Source: Zhengitettix transpicula
Taxonomy: Eukaryota; Arthropoda; Insecta; Orthoptera; Tetrigidae
Length of the DNA: 64,000 bases
NCBI GenBank assembly: GCA_037074705.1
Contig: CM073593.1
Span: forward strand, 13,955,001-14,019,000
Direction of reading: 5' to 3'
The position numbers and the translations under genes were made by a program. Below, piece after piece: positions 22,571-33,478 of this stretch (its first letter is position 1; the number at the start of each line of letters is the position of its first letter). The notes beneath the pieces were generated by a model. It saw only the letters and a program-made list of their open reading frames with translations. It was not told the origin of the DNA and ran no database searches.

Positions 22571-23513
22571 ATATTGTAATAATTAAATATAATATAATAA
22601 ATTGATGGGCGCTTTTAAATGAACAACTATTAACTTTAAAGAACAAACAAAATTTATTGTGCCAAATTTAAAAACAATTATATTTTACACAAAATATTTG
22701 GGATCTCAGGGTCTTGATCTGGGTTTGATAAATGGCAGAATTTAAATAATCAAAATTACATTTACTTTTTATGGAAATAAAAGCGTCTGAACATAGACGA
22801 AATTTGTTGCGGAAGAAATAATTCTAAAGATTGAATTTAACAATTTCAATTTTATCAAGAATTAACAATCTCATTCTATCGATAATTAAATAATTAAAGA
22901 ACGATCTGACTTTTATCTTTTAAACACGGTTTACAAATTATTTTAAAGTTTTCTCTACTTACGGCTGCCCAGGTCTCATTTTTAGTTTTTCGTGCACAAT
23001 TTTGGGGACATCACTGATTCTAAGTTCTCACAGACTCTAATTGGCGTTGTTTGTTAGTTGGTTTACCACAAATTGGTTGGTTCTCGATGCTTTACTGCAA
23101 CCTGGATTTGTAGATCTCGTGGCTTTAGTTGACAATGGACTTCATTGGTTTGTCTGAATATTGCTTTACTTTTTAATAACTGAAAGCATGTTTGCGACTG
23201 GGCCACAATCTTTCGTTCTGACTGCCGACTGTAAAACTTTCAATGAGTTATTTTCGTCCGTTCTATTCGCTGTCTGCTGACCGACTGTACTGTTCAAATT
23301 TTCATGACTTGGAATTTTAGTCTTTTCTCCTCGCTGCCTACGGCCCGACTGTCCTCTTCGTCTCGTAGATTTTGAGCGCGTAAACTCTCTCAACAATGTT
23401 TTCTTTGCCTTGCCGGATTGTTGCGGCGTCCGCTCTATATCCACTAATAATGAGTCCTCTACAATCCAACTTTCCAATTAGAACAATGTCTTAATTACCA
23501 ATTACTACAATAT
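22571..23513 (-). mobile_element. Solo-LTR-like unit E, ATAT target duplication
   Basis: The unit spans 22575-23509 (935 bp), TGTAATAATT to ACTACA, with ATAT at 22571-22574 and 23510-23513. The core GGATCTCAGGGTCT is near 22701 and the donor-like ACTTAC at 22957-22962. The promoter-proximal part shares GCGGCGTCCGC and TTTTGAGCGCGTAAA with unit G. A 103-codon open frame (23166-23477, minus) lies wholly inside the LTR and has no known domain. Its right end nearly abuts the 3' end of the LINE at 23527. Confidence 0.75.
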
Positions 23514-23641
23514 ATATTTTTTAATTAAAGTTTATAACGGTCCCGTCGACATCGTGGTCATTGGCGACCCGTATATTATTTACAATAGTTTCTTAGCGTT
23601 ATTATTTACATACAATCTTAACATTAATTGCAACCTGCTTT

Positions 23642-23896
23642 CTATATTTGTTCACTTACGTTTGCTTCTTCGATAAATTTGATGATGTCCAAGGCAACTG
23701 TCGTTGAAGTACAAAGGTTTGAGATGTGGTGTTTTGCGATTGTATTTCTTCTTATGTCGTTGTACCTGCTGCAATAGATTAGTATATGGGGGATAGTTAG
23801 TGGTTGACTGCATTCTTCACAGGTTGGTTGGGTAGATCTGGAAAATAGGAACGCATGAGTACAAACTGACTGGACGGTTCTTACTCTAGATAGCAT
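23642..23896 (-). pseudogene. LINE C-terminal Cys/His region
   Basis: The frame contains RVRTVQSVCTHAFLF and then CEECSQP...IPHILIYCSRY, a C-x2-C...H...C pattern that follows RNase H in I-type LINE polyproteins. It ends at a stop at 23642. It is probably a nucleic-acid-binding knuckle. It is out of frame with the RNase H segment. Confidence 0.75.
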
Positions 23897-23915
23897 AATC
23901 TTTTTTTTTTTCTGT

Positions 23916-24446
23916 TTATGGTTTGGGAATTGTTATATCTTTGTAGTGTACTAGTTCACTGTGAATTATTCCGTTGTCCTTCCTTCTTCTTCTTTCGTTC
24001 CACCTGTTTTCAAGTTTTTCTTTACAGAACTTACACGTTTCCTTTCTGTTGCACTGGAAGTCGTTTTCTCCGTTGTGTATTGTTCTTGATGCTACTTTTT
24101 CCAACTTGTCGGCCCTGAGGTTTCCAGGAATTCCTCTATGCGCATTGATCCATGCTAGACAGATGTTTTGATTCCTATTCCTTATCTTCGTGATATTGTC
24201 CCTAATGAGGTTCAATGTTTTGTTCCTTTTTTGGGGGTTTATGATATGTTCGATTGCTTCGGATGAGTCTGTTAGAATGAGATTATTGTTATCCGGGATG
24301 TTTATGCAGAGTTCAGTGGCCATGTAGATAGCTTGCACTTCAGCCGCCAGGGACGATGACTGGTTATTTAGTGTTGTCGTGCGCTGGTCAGAGCTGCTGT
24401 AGATTGCGCTCGCTACTCCTGCTGCGGACGTGGATCCATCTTTAAC
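23916..24446 (-). pseudogene. LINE RNase H domain
   Basis: The domain starts at VKDGSTSAAGVA (first Asp), continues with LAAEVQAIYMATE (Glu) and LILTDSSEAI (second Asp), and ends with AHRGIPGNLRADKLEKVA (last Asp and the conserved His-Gly-Asn). All four acidic residues are present. RNase H removes the RNA strand of the hybrid during retrotransposition. A frame change separates it from the preceding linker near 24440. Confidence 0.85.
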
Positions 24447-25235
24447 ACTGATCTTGGATAATCGTGTTTCTTGATTAATTCATCGTGTTCCTTGACGAAG
24501 TCATCTTTTTTTGAGTTATCTTTTACTTGGTTTAGTTGTGTTAGGTCTACTGGAATGTCTAAGATTTTCCACGGTGGGATTCTTGCGAATATGTTTTGTT
24601 TAATTTGTGGCAATGTGATCCTTGCTGTTCTCAGGTGTTTTTCCAGCATCTTATGGAACGGCATTGCTTCTAATACTTCCCCACTGTGGTGGTAATTCTG
24701 TTTGTTGTCTGATTTGGGGGTTACTTGACTCAAGAGATTTTATGGCGTACTTGATTGATAACATTTTTCTTCTGAATGCCAGAGATAATTCTTTTGTCTT
24801 TGCCCTTAGTCTCGTTATTTGGTTGGATCTTATGCATCCCGATATGATTCTTAACGCCTCGTTATGAATTTTGTTTAGTTTCTTTAATATTGCTTTATTC
24901 ACGGACTGGTAAATGTGGGCTCCATATTCTATTTTTGCGAGGATTGTGGCTTTATATGTAAGTTGCAGCGTATTATGGTTGTCCCCTCCCCCCTAGTTTC
25001 TAGCTTATATTATTCTTAATATATTTATTCGTTTCTTAGTTTCTATTATTAGTTGTTCTAAATGATTATGGAATCTTAGCTTACTATCTCATATTATTCC
25101 TAGAATCTTGTGACTTTTTGTACTTGTTACGGTTTGGTCGTTGACTTTTAGTGGATAAATTTTTTGTTTGTATCTTTTTGAGATCAGTATAGTTCTGACT
25201 TTGTCCGATATTGTATTGCTGATAATTCAGTGTTT
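24413..25235 (-). pseudogene. LINE reverse transcriptase C-terminal part
   Basis: From about 25235 downward the frame shows TISDKVRTILISKR, then SHKILGII, KLRFHNHLEQLIIETKKRI and LAKIEYGAHIYQS. LNKIHNEALRIISGCIR and an AFRRKMLSIKYA segment follow. These are the thumb and post-thumb motifs of LINE reverse transcriptases. The palm (YADD) lies beyond the truncation. Internal stops near 25090 and 25010 and frame changes near 24980 and 24700 show decay. Confidence 0.8.
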
Positions 25236-25317
25236 CAACAACATATAGGAAAGAAAAATGATGATAATTTTCTTATTGATAGATTTTATATATAATAAAA
25301 ACACTTATTTCATCGAG

Positions 25318-25360
25318 ACGGCCTGAAAAGGTGCAAAAATGTACAGAAAAGTTATTTTTT
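25318..25360 (+). ncRNA. Decayed hammerhead-like motif
   Basis: CCTGAAAAGGTGCAAAAATG followed by TACAGAAAAGTT matches the 21.7 kb motif with several substitutions: CTGAAGA to CTGAAAA and GAAAC to GAAAA. Stem II GGTGC/GTAC is weakened. Probably inactive. Confidence 0.4.
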
Positions 25361-27239
25361 TTGTTAATTAAAGATTTTATAATAATTTATCTTTGAATTA
25401 TAAAATTATAAAAATGTCAAACAGAAGCATAAATTAAATATTATTTATTAATTAAAATCACTACAAAAAAATAAGTATAAATTAATGTTCTACAACATAA
25501 AGGAAATATATATTTTAATTGGGAAAATTCAGTAAAAATATTAAAAATGTGAACATGAATTAGACACTTGCACAAGAAATGTTAATATTGTAGGAGAATA
25601 CACTAATCAGTTCGTTAATAGATTCAGCAGAAAAAATATTCCACAATGAAGAAATAAAATAGACAAAAAAATAAAGTGTATACCTTTAAAAATTAAAAAT
25701 ATGGTAAATTGAGATAAGTGAGAAAATTAAATTTTAAAAGGGGAAATATAACACTCGATCCTTTCCTTCCATTAGGAATAATTATGATGATAACATTTTT
25801 CACATCGCGTTAGTAAAACAAATAATTGTCTCTAACGTTCAAGTAAATTCTGAAACGTCGCCTAATTGATTATCCTTTTTACACATTCAATTCAAATAAA
25901 TAGTAAATTTTTATCACTGTACAATTAATAATCTTGTTTCCCGGGTGACTATTACCATGTCCAAACCACTTTATTCTTGTCTTAGCTAACGTTTCCCTTA
26001 AAGTCTATTTAATTCTGACTTTCTCTCTAATTAATTAATTTTTTATTTTGTTTTCGCTGTTGCTATTTTTTTGCGCGCATGTACTTCATTTCCATGGCAT
26101 GTAATTTTATTTTTTCTAGTTTGGTTGTAGTGCATGGTTCCAGGCTATAGGTTGTCATTGGTATAAAGTACGTTTTATGCAGTGTGTGTTAGTGATATTT
26201 GTTGGTCCCACGGTTACTGTACAACATCTTTTGAAAAACATTACGACCCTAATTAGGTCTTTAATATTCTCTTAATTTAGCACTGGCCGATACAGAACAC
26301 TAATAACAGAAGAAGCAATTGGTAAGTCTTAGTCTTATTTGACTTTGATCATGGACAATAATTTCTTTCTCCAAAATATTTTATTATATTTAACCTATGA
26401 AAATTAATTATATCAACAAAATGTTATGCTCAAAACTTAAATTTCATATCGGAAAATCTGTAAATTTATTTACAAGAATCATTACTACCAGGAAGGAGAT
26501 TTCCTTGAGAGTAGCGTATTTATACAGTTATTCGTGTTCCTGATTTGCAAGATTAATTTCGGAGCAACTCTTTACCAAGTTTCTGAAGCTGTGTGTTTGT
26601 AGGTTAGCCGTTTTCTCTATGGCAGCTAGCGACTTTAGTCACACCGAAAACTTTCTCTATACTGTTTGACGAACTTTGCCGTCGAGATGAGTACAGGTTG
26701 TAATTTCATCATTTGCTGCAAAAGAGACGATATTATGGAAAGTGCGGGAGAAAAGCGCTCTTCGAGAATTTTCCGCGTGAGCTGATCAACTTGTCACTCC
26801 CGCGGCGGCGAAGGCTGGGTGGGGAATTAGAAGCAAAATAAACAAAGAATGTATGCAAACACTTTAAAATAAGCGCCGGCTCGATCGATGCAAATTACTT
26901 GAGCGAGTAAAGGCGAGGAAATGTTAGCTTTAATTTTGAGTTGTACCAGAGTTTCCAGGAGGATAAAGACAAGTCGCGAAACAGCTTTTATTATCACGGA
27001 ATATGATCGGCACAATCCTCGATTCAGTTGTTGAAATATAATAGCTATTAATTCACACAGAGCGTTATATTATCAATATATATTTCTAAAAAACATGAAT
27101 AATGCACAATTAGCGTCGATAAAAGCTCTGATTAGTTGTATGTTGCTAATCAGCGATAGTTTCTTTTCTCATTTCTTTTCCATTTATGTTTATGATTTGC
27201 ATTTACTAACTCCCCGTAAATAATTTTAAAATTTACGTC

Positions 27240-27242
<3 letters not shown>
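25361..27242. other. AT-rich stretch with one GC-rich patch
   Basis: No gene is recognised. Most is strongly AT-rich with simple A/T runs. The exception is the patch at 26690-26960 listed separately. Confidence 0.4.
26690..26960. promoter_or_regulatory. CpG-richer patch with Fox- and POU-like sites
   Basis: It is a non-repetitive block with CCGCGGCGGCG near 26803, a forkhead-like ATAAACAAAG near 26838 and a POU-like ATGCAAAT near 26889. The same two motifs in the same order occur in the GC-rich block at 53.0-53.4 kb. It looks more like regulatory DNA than a transposon. Function is inference. Confidence 0.3.

Positions 27243-27270
<28 letters not shown>
27243..27270. repeat. AT microsatellite at LTR F border
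   Basis: A pure AT run adjoins the left end of unit F, as at units D and K. Confidence 0.9.
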
Positions 27271-27273
<3 letters not shown>

Positions 27274-28200
27274 AATAAACAAACTAGAAGGCTTTAATTA
27301 AAAAAATTAATTAATTAAAAAGACAAATTTTATTCTTCAAAGATACAAATTATCAGCCTCCCTTTGCACATTTAATTTCCTCAAATTTACAAACCAAATT
27401 TTATATTATTTTTTATTTTATTTGTGGCGTTATACGAAAATACAACTTTATAATTTTACAACAATTACATATAATTACTCATTCTCTCAGGGTCTTTACT
27501 GGGCTTGATAGTAAGGACAATCAAATTTAATAAACTAATTAACAAATCAAAATTGAAATGAACGAAATATAAATTCTAAACACAATAAAGAAAACGAAAA
27601 CTAAACAAGATAACAAAATCTGACTTATACCTATAATCCTCGTTTACAGACTTTAAATAATTGTTTTTGTACTCACGAATGTCTTTCTGGTACCAGATCT
27701 AATTCTTGGAGCTTGAGGTCACAACTCACTAAAAAGGCCGTTATTCACTGATTCTACAAATCATTTTTAATAAACACGGTCGTAATTCTCGTTGTTATTC
27801 CACCTGGAATTTTGGGATCAGCCGCTCCCTCGGTCAGCCCTCGGACGTATGTCTCCTCGATGCCCTTTATGCGAAATGTTATTTCGCATCTGTGTGGTGC
27901 AAACCTTTTGCTTCCACTTTGCGATTTTATATCATGAGTCTCTCCGTCAAGAACTATTTACTTGTGTTTTATAGTTTAATAGATCTCGCAGTTTAACTTC
28001 CTGGACCATGCTATTCGTATTTGTTTAGGTCTGCCTACTCTCTCTCTCAAAACGTTCGCCGGACTGACTTCTGTACGAGCGCCGTTTTCCAAAAATCTAT
28101 CGCCGAAAAAGAGCCGTGATTGTTGCTTTCAAGAAATGCACCGCTAACAATCCAATTATATTAAAACAATTAATGGCCCCCTTAATTTGTATTACAATAT
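27267..28200 (-). mobile_element. Solo-LTR-like unit F
   Basis: The unit spans about 27271-28196 (926 bp). The left end reads AGGAATAAAC, a decayed TGTAATAAAC. The right end is TTTGTATTACA followed by ATAT. The core CTCAGGGTCTTTACTGGG is near 27485 and the donor-like ACTCAC at 27671-27676. It shares TCTGGTACCAGATC near 27686 and the GCGATT...GAGTCTCTCCGTCAA block with unit D. Confidence 0.7.
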
Positions 28201-28584
28201 ATATATTATGGTTAGGAACAATGTGACCAAAATACAGACTTCACAAAAAAACACGTTGTACCCTCCGTAAATGAATAAAATACTTCCGATGTTTTGCAAG
28301 TAATTTACAAACGACCAATTTATTTAAATAACACATATATGTATCCCTCAGTCTTTTAATTGTGACACTGGTTTTATTTTAAGTATTAGAATAACGTAAA
28401 CCTGTAAAAAGCAATAAAACCTTTGGTTGAATTTCAAGATTTCAATCTTATATTTATATATCCATATTGCTTATAGTTGTCATACTAACACTAAAGAGGT
28501 GGCACAAATAATCAGGTAAACATTTTATTTGCCCTGAATGTTAATATAGCAATTGATGACCTTATACAGACAATACACATTTTT
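28201..28584. other. AT-rich stretch, no gene recognised
   Basis: A short interval between LTR F and the PLE remnant. Nothing distinctive is seen. Confidence 0.4.
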
Positions 28585-28630
28585 ATTGTGACGTTTCGAC
28601 CCTTTTTTGTATCTCCTTCAGGTATTTTTC
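28585..28630 (-). ncRNA. Hammerhead-like motif of the PLE 3' end
   Basis: CTGAAGG (28615-28621, minus) and GGGTCGAAACGTC (28590-28602) flank a partly paired stem II (GATAC versus GGGTC with wobble). GAAACGTC keeps the dimer-type stem III palindrome ACGT. It has two core changes, so it is probably weak or inactive. Confidence 0.5.
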
Positions 28631-29034
28631 TACAGAGGAGTTATTTACAAATGATTAGATTTATAGAATAATTGTACAAAGTAAACAGAGGCAAGCTAAA
28701 GTACACTAAAAGAAACAACAAAAAACTTAAGAAATTGATATAATAAATTGACACAACTAAATGATTAACAAGTTATTCAATTTGCACAGTTTTTAAAAAG
28801 GAATCCGAGGCACACAATTCACTTAACGCTTACAAGATTGTAGCAAGACCGAATGACAGGCAGTAGCTTTGAGGGTTTGACCTGACCTCAGGAGATTCAG
28901 TAATAGCAGTCACGTGACCTTTGGGGTTTCACCCCGTGATCATCACCCCTCAGTAACGTTGATAAATAACTTATGAGTAAATAAATGGAAACACAAATTT
29001 ACAGAAAACATATTAACAAAACAGAATAAACAAT

Positions 29035-29227
29035 TCAGAAAACTAAGGAGTTGTAAATATTGTTCAACTTAATTGTGTCGTTGAGCGAATTGAGTGTGTT
29101 TATGTTTTATTTTTGTGTGTACAAATTCAGATAGGTTCCGTTTGCATAAATTTGGTTCAAATTCTAACTCCTCAAAATTATCGCAATTAAAATCGTGATT
29201 TTTCTCCAATCTATGCTTCGTTACTAC
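29035..29227 (-). pseudogene. PLE GIY-YIG C-terminal fragment
   Basis: The frame reads TKHRLEKNHDFNCDNFE, LEFEPNLCKRNLSEFVH and, after a +1 frame change, NSLNDTIKLNNIYNSLVF and a stop at 29035. The His-x-x-x-Asn-His pattern, the Glu-Pro-Asn-x-x-Lys-Arg motif and the Ser-Glu motif match the same domain seen at 5.3 kb. One frameshift shows it is dead. Confidence 0.7.
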
Positions 29228-29299
29228 ATTGAAAATGAAAATTAATTTGTCTTGAATATTATTCTATCAATCTCCTGATTTGGTATTCTGGAGATTAAT

Positions 29300-29478
29300 A
29301 CTGCAGGGAGTACCCTAGAGAAGTAGGTCGGGTTTTCGGTATTTGCACCACGCCCTTCCGATGACTGGAGGTTTGGGAATTGATGTGGGGAGGGTGTCGT
29401 GCCATGTCCGGCCGAGCCATGAGCGGACAACCTGCCCCCCGACCCCTTTCTCAATCCTGACCGCTGAGCGAACAGATA
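29300..29478 (-). mobile_element. Diverged subfamily of the A-tailed retroposon
   Basis: GTAGGTCGGGTTTTCGGTAT and CACGCCCTTCCGATGACTGG are diverged versions of blocks in R1-R11. The sense 5' end reads GTTCGCTCAGCGGTCAGGAT, unlike the main family's GC hairpin, and resembles a Pol III A-box. A second copy with the same head lies inverted at 30.2 kb. The A-tail is not visible. This suggests two subfamilies with different 5' ends. Confidence 0.55.
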
Positions 29479-30194
29479 TAAAGTTACATTTTCGTTCTAA
29501 TGATTCGGCCATAAAGTAAACAATTGATACTAATAATTTAAATTGAATTTATAATTCCTATTGTTCTAATCCATTTAATGTAATTAAAGTAATTTTTTTC
29601 CAATGTTTCTTTAAACTTAACAATACTCTCAACAGCTGTAAACATAACAGAATTTTCGCCTGCAATGTGTAGGCAAATCACATTAAAAAATTTATGTCCA
29701 TTACATTTCAAGTAATTAATTGTAAATAATGTTCAATAAATTGTTAATAAATTCAATATAAATTATCATGTTTGTAAAATCTTGCTTTGTTGGAATTTTT
29801 AGAAACACGGATTTTGAAATTAGATCATTTAATTGATTTTACAACACCTGAAGAGGTCCTAATAAATTAGAGATTAAACTTTGAGAATGTTTTTCTATTA
29901 TAATGTTTAAAAATTTAAATTAATAATAAATTTAAACTTAACAGGTTGATGTTTTCATTCATTTAAGGACTTCAGATAAATATAACTGTTAAAAGATTGG
30001 AATCTTAATTGTTCATTTCTAAGCATATTTATTAAACGAATTCACTTCCAATTGGAACAGTTTCTATATTATAGATAGAGATAGAAATGATAAATCCAGG
30101 TAAGTTTCAGAAATGTTATACATTAAACTTGTATTACTTTCACTTAATGTTAAAACCGAGACTGAATAAAGAATAAAGATCTTCGGAAAACATA
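29479..30194. other. AT-rich stretch with decayed hammerhead
   Basis: No gene is recognised. ACACCTGAAGAGGTCC at 29844-29859 followed by GAGATTAAAC resembles a decayed hammerhead (GAAAC mutated). Confidence 0.4.
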
Positions 30195-30340
30195 CCTGCT
30201 CGCTCAGCGGTCAGGATTCAGGAAGTGGCCTGGGGGGGGGGGGAGGTTGTCCACTCAGGGTACGGGCGCTCAAAATACGGCGCCGTGGGGAAGGGATGCA
30301 GCATTTCCTACTCCAAGCCTCTCTAACCTGAGCTAGATTT
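30195..30340 (+). mobile_element. Fragment of the diverged retroposon subfamily
   Basis: GCTCAGCGGTCAGGATT and GGGGGGAGGTTGTCC repeat, in opposite orientation, the sense 5' end of the 29.3 kb copy. The 3' part (GGGGAAGGGATGCAGCATTTCC) diverges from it. The block includes a run of 12 or so Gs. Confidence 0.5.
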
Positions 30341-30889
30341 CACGTCTTATTAGAACCTTATATTGGCGAGTGTCCAAAATACATACCACTCTTCGAGTAT
30401 CTGAAATATTACTGGTAAGACAAAAGCTTAGAACTAATGAACTACAATATTAAAAATTAATTGTAAATATGATGCAGCGTTTGATGCAGTCAGTGAGTTA
30501 ATCTAAAGTCAGGAGAAAAAAAATAGCTTGGCAGAAACCGACTACTATTTTCTTAATTTGCATGAATATAGTTTCTTAGAATAATGAAAGTTATAGTTTT
30601 TGGGAATGCTTGAATTAATTATAGGAAACCCCTGTAAGTGCCCGCTAATGTTCTGCATGGGAAGAACGCTTTTATCGTTATTATAACAAACTTATAAAAA
30701 ATATAAGATAAATTCATTAAATTTTTCATAACAAATTTTTTTTTCCGCATGAAGAGCAGAACTTTTTAACATCTTTTTTTTTCAGAAATTAATGTCAATG
30801 TGGTAACTAAACGAATTTTCGCGTTAACGCCCATCAAGCCTGTGAATATACGAGAGAGTTTTCCTTGTGACTGAATACACAAATCACTT

Positions 30890-31300
30890 AATACCTCTGC
30901 AAATTGCAAATGTTAGTCGAGCGTACACAGGAAAACCGACGTTACCTCTAATTCTGCCGCCTGTTAGCACGCAGATTAAACGCTGCTTCTCTTGATGTCC
31001 ATTAATATCAAAACGGATACATTTATTTGTTTAAATGCCCATAAGGCCAGTTGCAGGAACTGCTTTAATCTTCTCATTTTTCTACTCCAAGCATAAAATT
31101 TTAAAGAGATAGTTGTGGGGGGAAAAAGCACAAATTCCCACGTCAGCTCGTAACAACGGCTGCTACCTCCGCACCATCTGTGGGCAAGACTTGCATTCAC
31201 GGACCCGCATATGAAATTTAATATTCAGTGCATGCAGATTCCTCGGTATAAATTAAAGGGAAATGAGCCTAATTGGTCAAACGCGAAGTGTGTGCGCCTC
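30890..31300. promoter_or_regulatory. Possible conserved noncoding block
   Basis: The composition is balanced and complex, with no repeat relatives in the window. It holds TTAATATCA, TTGCAAATG and CACGTCA-type motifs. A 74-codon minus frame (30976-31200) has no known domain. It resembles regulatory DNA more than transposon sequence, but that is only an impression from composition. Confidence 0.25.
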
Positions 31301-31532
31301 GGAAGAAAGATAGTCTTTTAAGGAGGCTAAGCCTTCGAAAGGAATTTTCTTTCACGTTTATATCCATATCAAGCAGAATATCGTAAATCTCATACGTACA
31401 GAACATAATATATCGAGAACGTAAACAGAATAATTTAAATTAATGATGCATTATTTATGCAAAACCTAGATTAAAAATTTCTGAAACTCAATCATTCGAA
31501 ATCACTATTCCATTTACATTAAATTTCAATCC

Positions 31533-31845
31533 TTTTTATTTAAAGTAATTATAACCCTACTTCAAGACGCTGGTTGCATAATGATGTCGGTGCTCGAAGT
31601 TTCTATCAATTTCTACACATGGGTTAAGTAACAATTATTGAAATAAATAAGTAGTTGCTTAATTTTACAATATAACTAATAACTTATGTGTGAATATTGT
31701 GAATTTTTTTGATCAGGTGTAAGTTATTATAAATGGCTAATATAGAATATTTTAATTAAAATAACTTTTACAAATTTCTAAAAAAAAATTTTATTTAAAA
31801 TAATTGCAACCCAACTTCAAGAGGCTGATTGCAAAATGATGGCGG
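31533..31845 (+). repeat. Direct repeat, about 60 bp, spaced about 255 bp
   Basis: TTTATTTAAAGTAATTATAA then CCCTACTTCAAGACGCTGGTT at 31533 is repeated in diverged form as CCCAACTTCAAGAGGCTGATT near 31810, each followed by GCA(T/A)AATGATG. It is probably an old tandem duplication. Confidence 0.6.
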
Positions 31846-32132
31846 CATGTATCATCCACCTTTTTCTTCAGGGTTAATTTTGGGTGAGGATATAATGGAA
31901 AAATTTTGTGGCAATATAATCAGAATTTAAATTAAAATAATTTACGTCTGATAGAAAATAATGAATAAGGAAGATGTCTGTATTGACTATCTTTCTTATT
32001 CATAATCAGAATATACTTATTAATTTAAATGTCTCATCTTTTTGATGGTTGTAAACGTTATCCACTTCTTGCAGACTTCTCACTGGTCACTCACCACTTC
32101 CTTAAGTTAAAAAAAAACAACTTTACTCTGCT

Positions 32133-32658
32133 TTCGACATTTATTTTTTTTAGGGCAACAGGCTACATGAGGGTAATCTACGTTGGGCAACTCCCCTGTA
32201 ATAGCATAGGAAGGGATTTGAAAGGAGGGATGCGGAAGGGTAGAGGAAGGTAGCCAAGGGTTAACCAGGGCCCCCGGACTATATTTTAAGGATCCTACCC
32301 GGCATTCGACTAAAGAAATGAAGGGAAAACCATAGAAAAACCTGCATTAGGTAGTTCGGGCATTGGGTACTTGTCCCACGCCCTTCCGATTGCTGGAGAG
32401 GGGTTAGCTGTAGGGTCGCAGCTTTCCCCTTGCCGTTCCATGACCGGTTTCGGAGGCAGCTGACCGACTATTTCAATAGGAATAGCGGACAACTCTCCGT
32501 ATGCCCAAGGTCTGTGACCCCGGAACATACACCTCTCAGAACAGGCCGAGATGCCTCGACTTGTGGGAACCTTAGTTCAAAAATGGAGAGGAAAAGGCTT
32601 CCCCAAAGGTAGTCCCTTCGTATCTCTCCTACAAGGAGACAACTCTTCGACATTTATT
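32133..32658 (-). mobile_element. A-tailed retroposon R4 with 13-bp TSD
   Basis: The body is about 32146-32645 (500 bp). TTCGACATTTATT occurs at 32133-32145 and 32646-32658, a perfect 13-bp target duplication. The A-tail appears as a T-run at 32144-32151. The sense 5' end stops at TCTCCTTGTAGGAG, without the GC hairpin of R3, so it is slightly 5'-truncated. The shared open frame remains open (72 codons, about 32310-32528). Together with R3 this is the firmest evidence for target-primed retroposition. Confidence 0.85.
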
Positions 32659-33426
32659 CACTACACTTCAATTTATCTCGATGTATTCACTGTTTTAACT
32701 TTACTCATACCGACGATGATTCAGACTTTTGTGAATTCAATTTGCTCGTCATCGAGCCCTCCAAGTGGCTTTTTACATTTTATACTTTACGCTCGCTTTC
32801 CACGGACGCATAGCAGCTACTGTTTCACTCCTCTGGCTTGAAAGTGACCGTCATAAATTTTCTCAACAAAAGGCCAGCCGCCGTCATTCACACCCCAGGG
32901 TTAGTCTTTTCCAAGACGCTCCAAATCCTTTCCAATTTTATTGAATTTTAAACATTGCTTGAAGCATCTAAAATTATGTCTCATTAAAATTGAAATAGGA
33001 AAGAATGGATTGAGATAAGTATCACAAATTTAAAAAGCGAGTCCATTACACCTTGACTTCTAAAAAAAATCATTGTATGTTTCCGGTTTCTTTTTCATTT
33101 AACATGCTTGTTATTAGATATTGGGATTCCTGTAACTATAGTTTTCCTCAGATTCCTCATTTTATTATAATTTCCAAGACATGAATGACAAATTAATTTT
33201 TCTGTGCAGTAAAGCCATGAAATAATATTACTAATATATCGTAATTCATATACAATTTACATATTAAAACGATAAAACTGAATTACGAATGAAATATGAA
33301 ACGAATAATTTTCTGTATTAGCCTGTTCCCTATATTACACATCAATAATTACTTCTACAATTTTTTTTGTAGTTTTGCTCTAAAAACTGGTAACTTTTAT
33401 AATACCCCAAAAACACGTTAGTGATT
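32659..33426. other. AT-rich stretch, no gene recognised
   Basis: Short frames only. Nothing matches a known domain or the repeat families. Confidence 0.4.
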
Positions 33427-33478
33427 TTTTTTACAGTAAAAACCTACATGAGGGTAATCCACGTGGTTGCTACTTTCT
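33427..33478 (-). mobile_element. 3'-end fragment of the A-tailed retroposon
   Basis: TTTTTTTTACAGTAAAAACC and then TACATGAGGGTAATCCACGTGG match the last 45 bp or so of the family with its A-tail. It is an extreme 5' truncation. Confidence 0.65.

Larger units (their letters stand above)
23527..25235 (-). mobile_element. I-superfamily LINE, 5'-truncated, frameshifted
   Basis: Reading on the minus strand, the order is the end of the reverse transcriptase, a linker, RNase H, a Cys/His C-terminal region and a short 3' UTR ending near 23527. RNase H downstream of reverse transcriptase is typical of I, R1 and LOA-type LINEs. The 3' UTR block GTCGCCAATGACCACGAT recurs as TTCGCCAATGACCACGAT at 42.0 kb. 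At least four frame changes and several stops make it inactive. The 5' end (endonuclease, ORF1, most of RT) is missing, as expected from incomplete reverse transcription. Confidence 0.85.
28585..29227 (-). mobile_element. Penelope-like element 3' end
   Basis: On the minus strand a GIY-YIG C-terminal fragment (29227-29035) is followed by about 400 bp of non-coding sequence and then a hammerhead-like motif (28630-28585). Coding end, UTR and terminal-repeat ribozyme in this order are what a PLE 3' end should look like. Neither the reverse transcriptase nor a second terminal repeat is present here. Confidence 0.7.
30341..32132. other. AT-rich stretch with non-repetitive GC patch
   Basis: No protein gene is recognised. 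A CpG-richer, non-repetitive patch runs about 30890-31300. Two direct copies of a segment of about 60 bp lie at 31533-31590 and 31787-31845. Confidence 0.4.

Noticed and set aside
23166..23477. 103-codon minus frame as a gene
   Set aside because: It lies wholly inside LTR unit E and has no domain.
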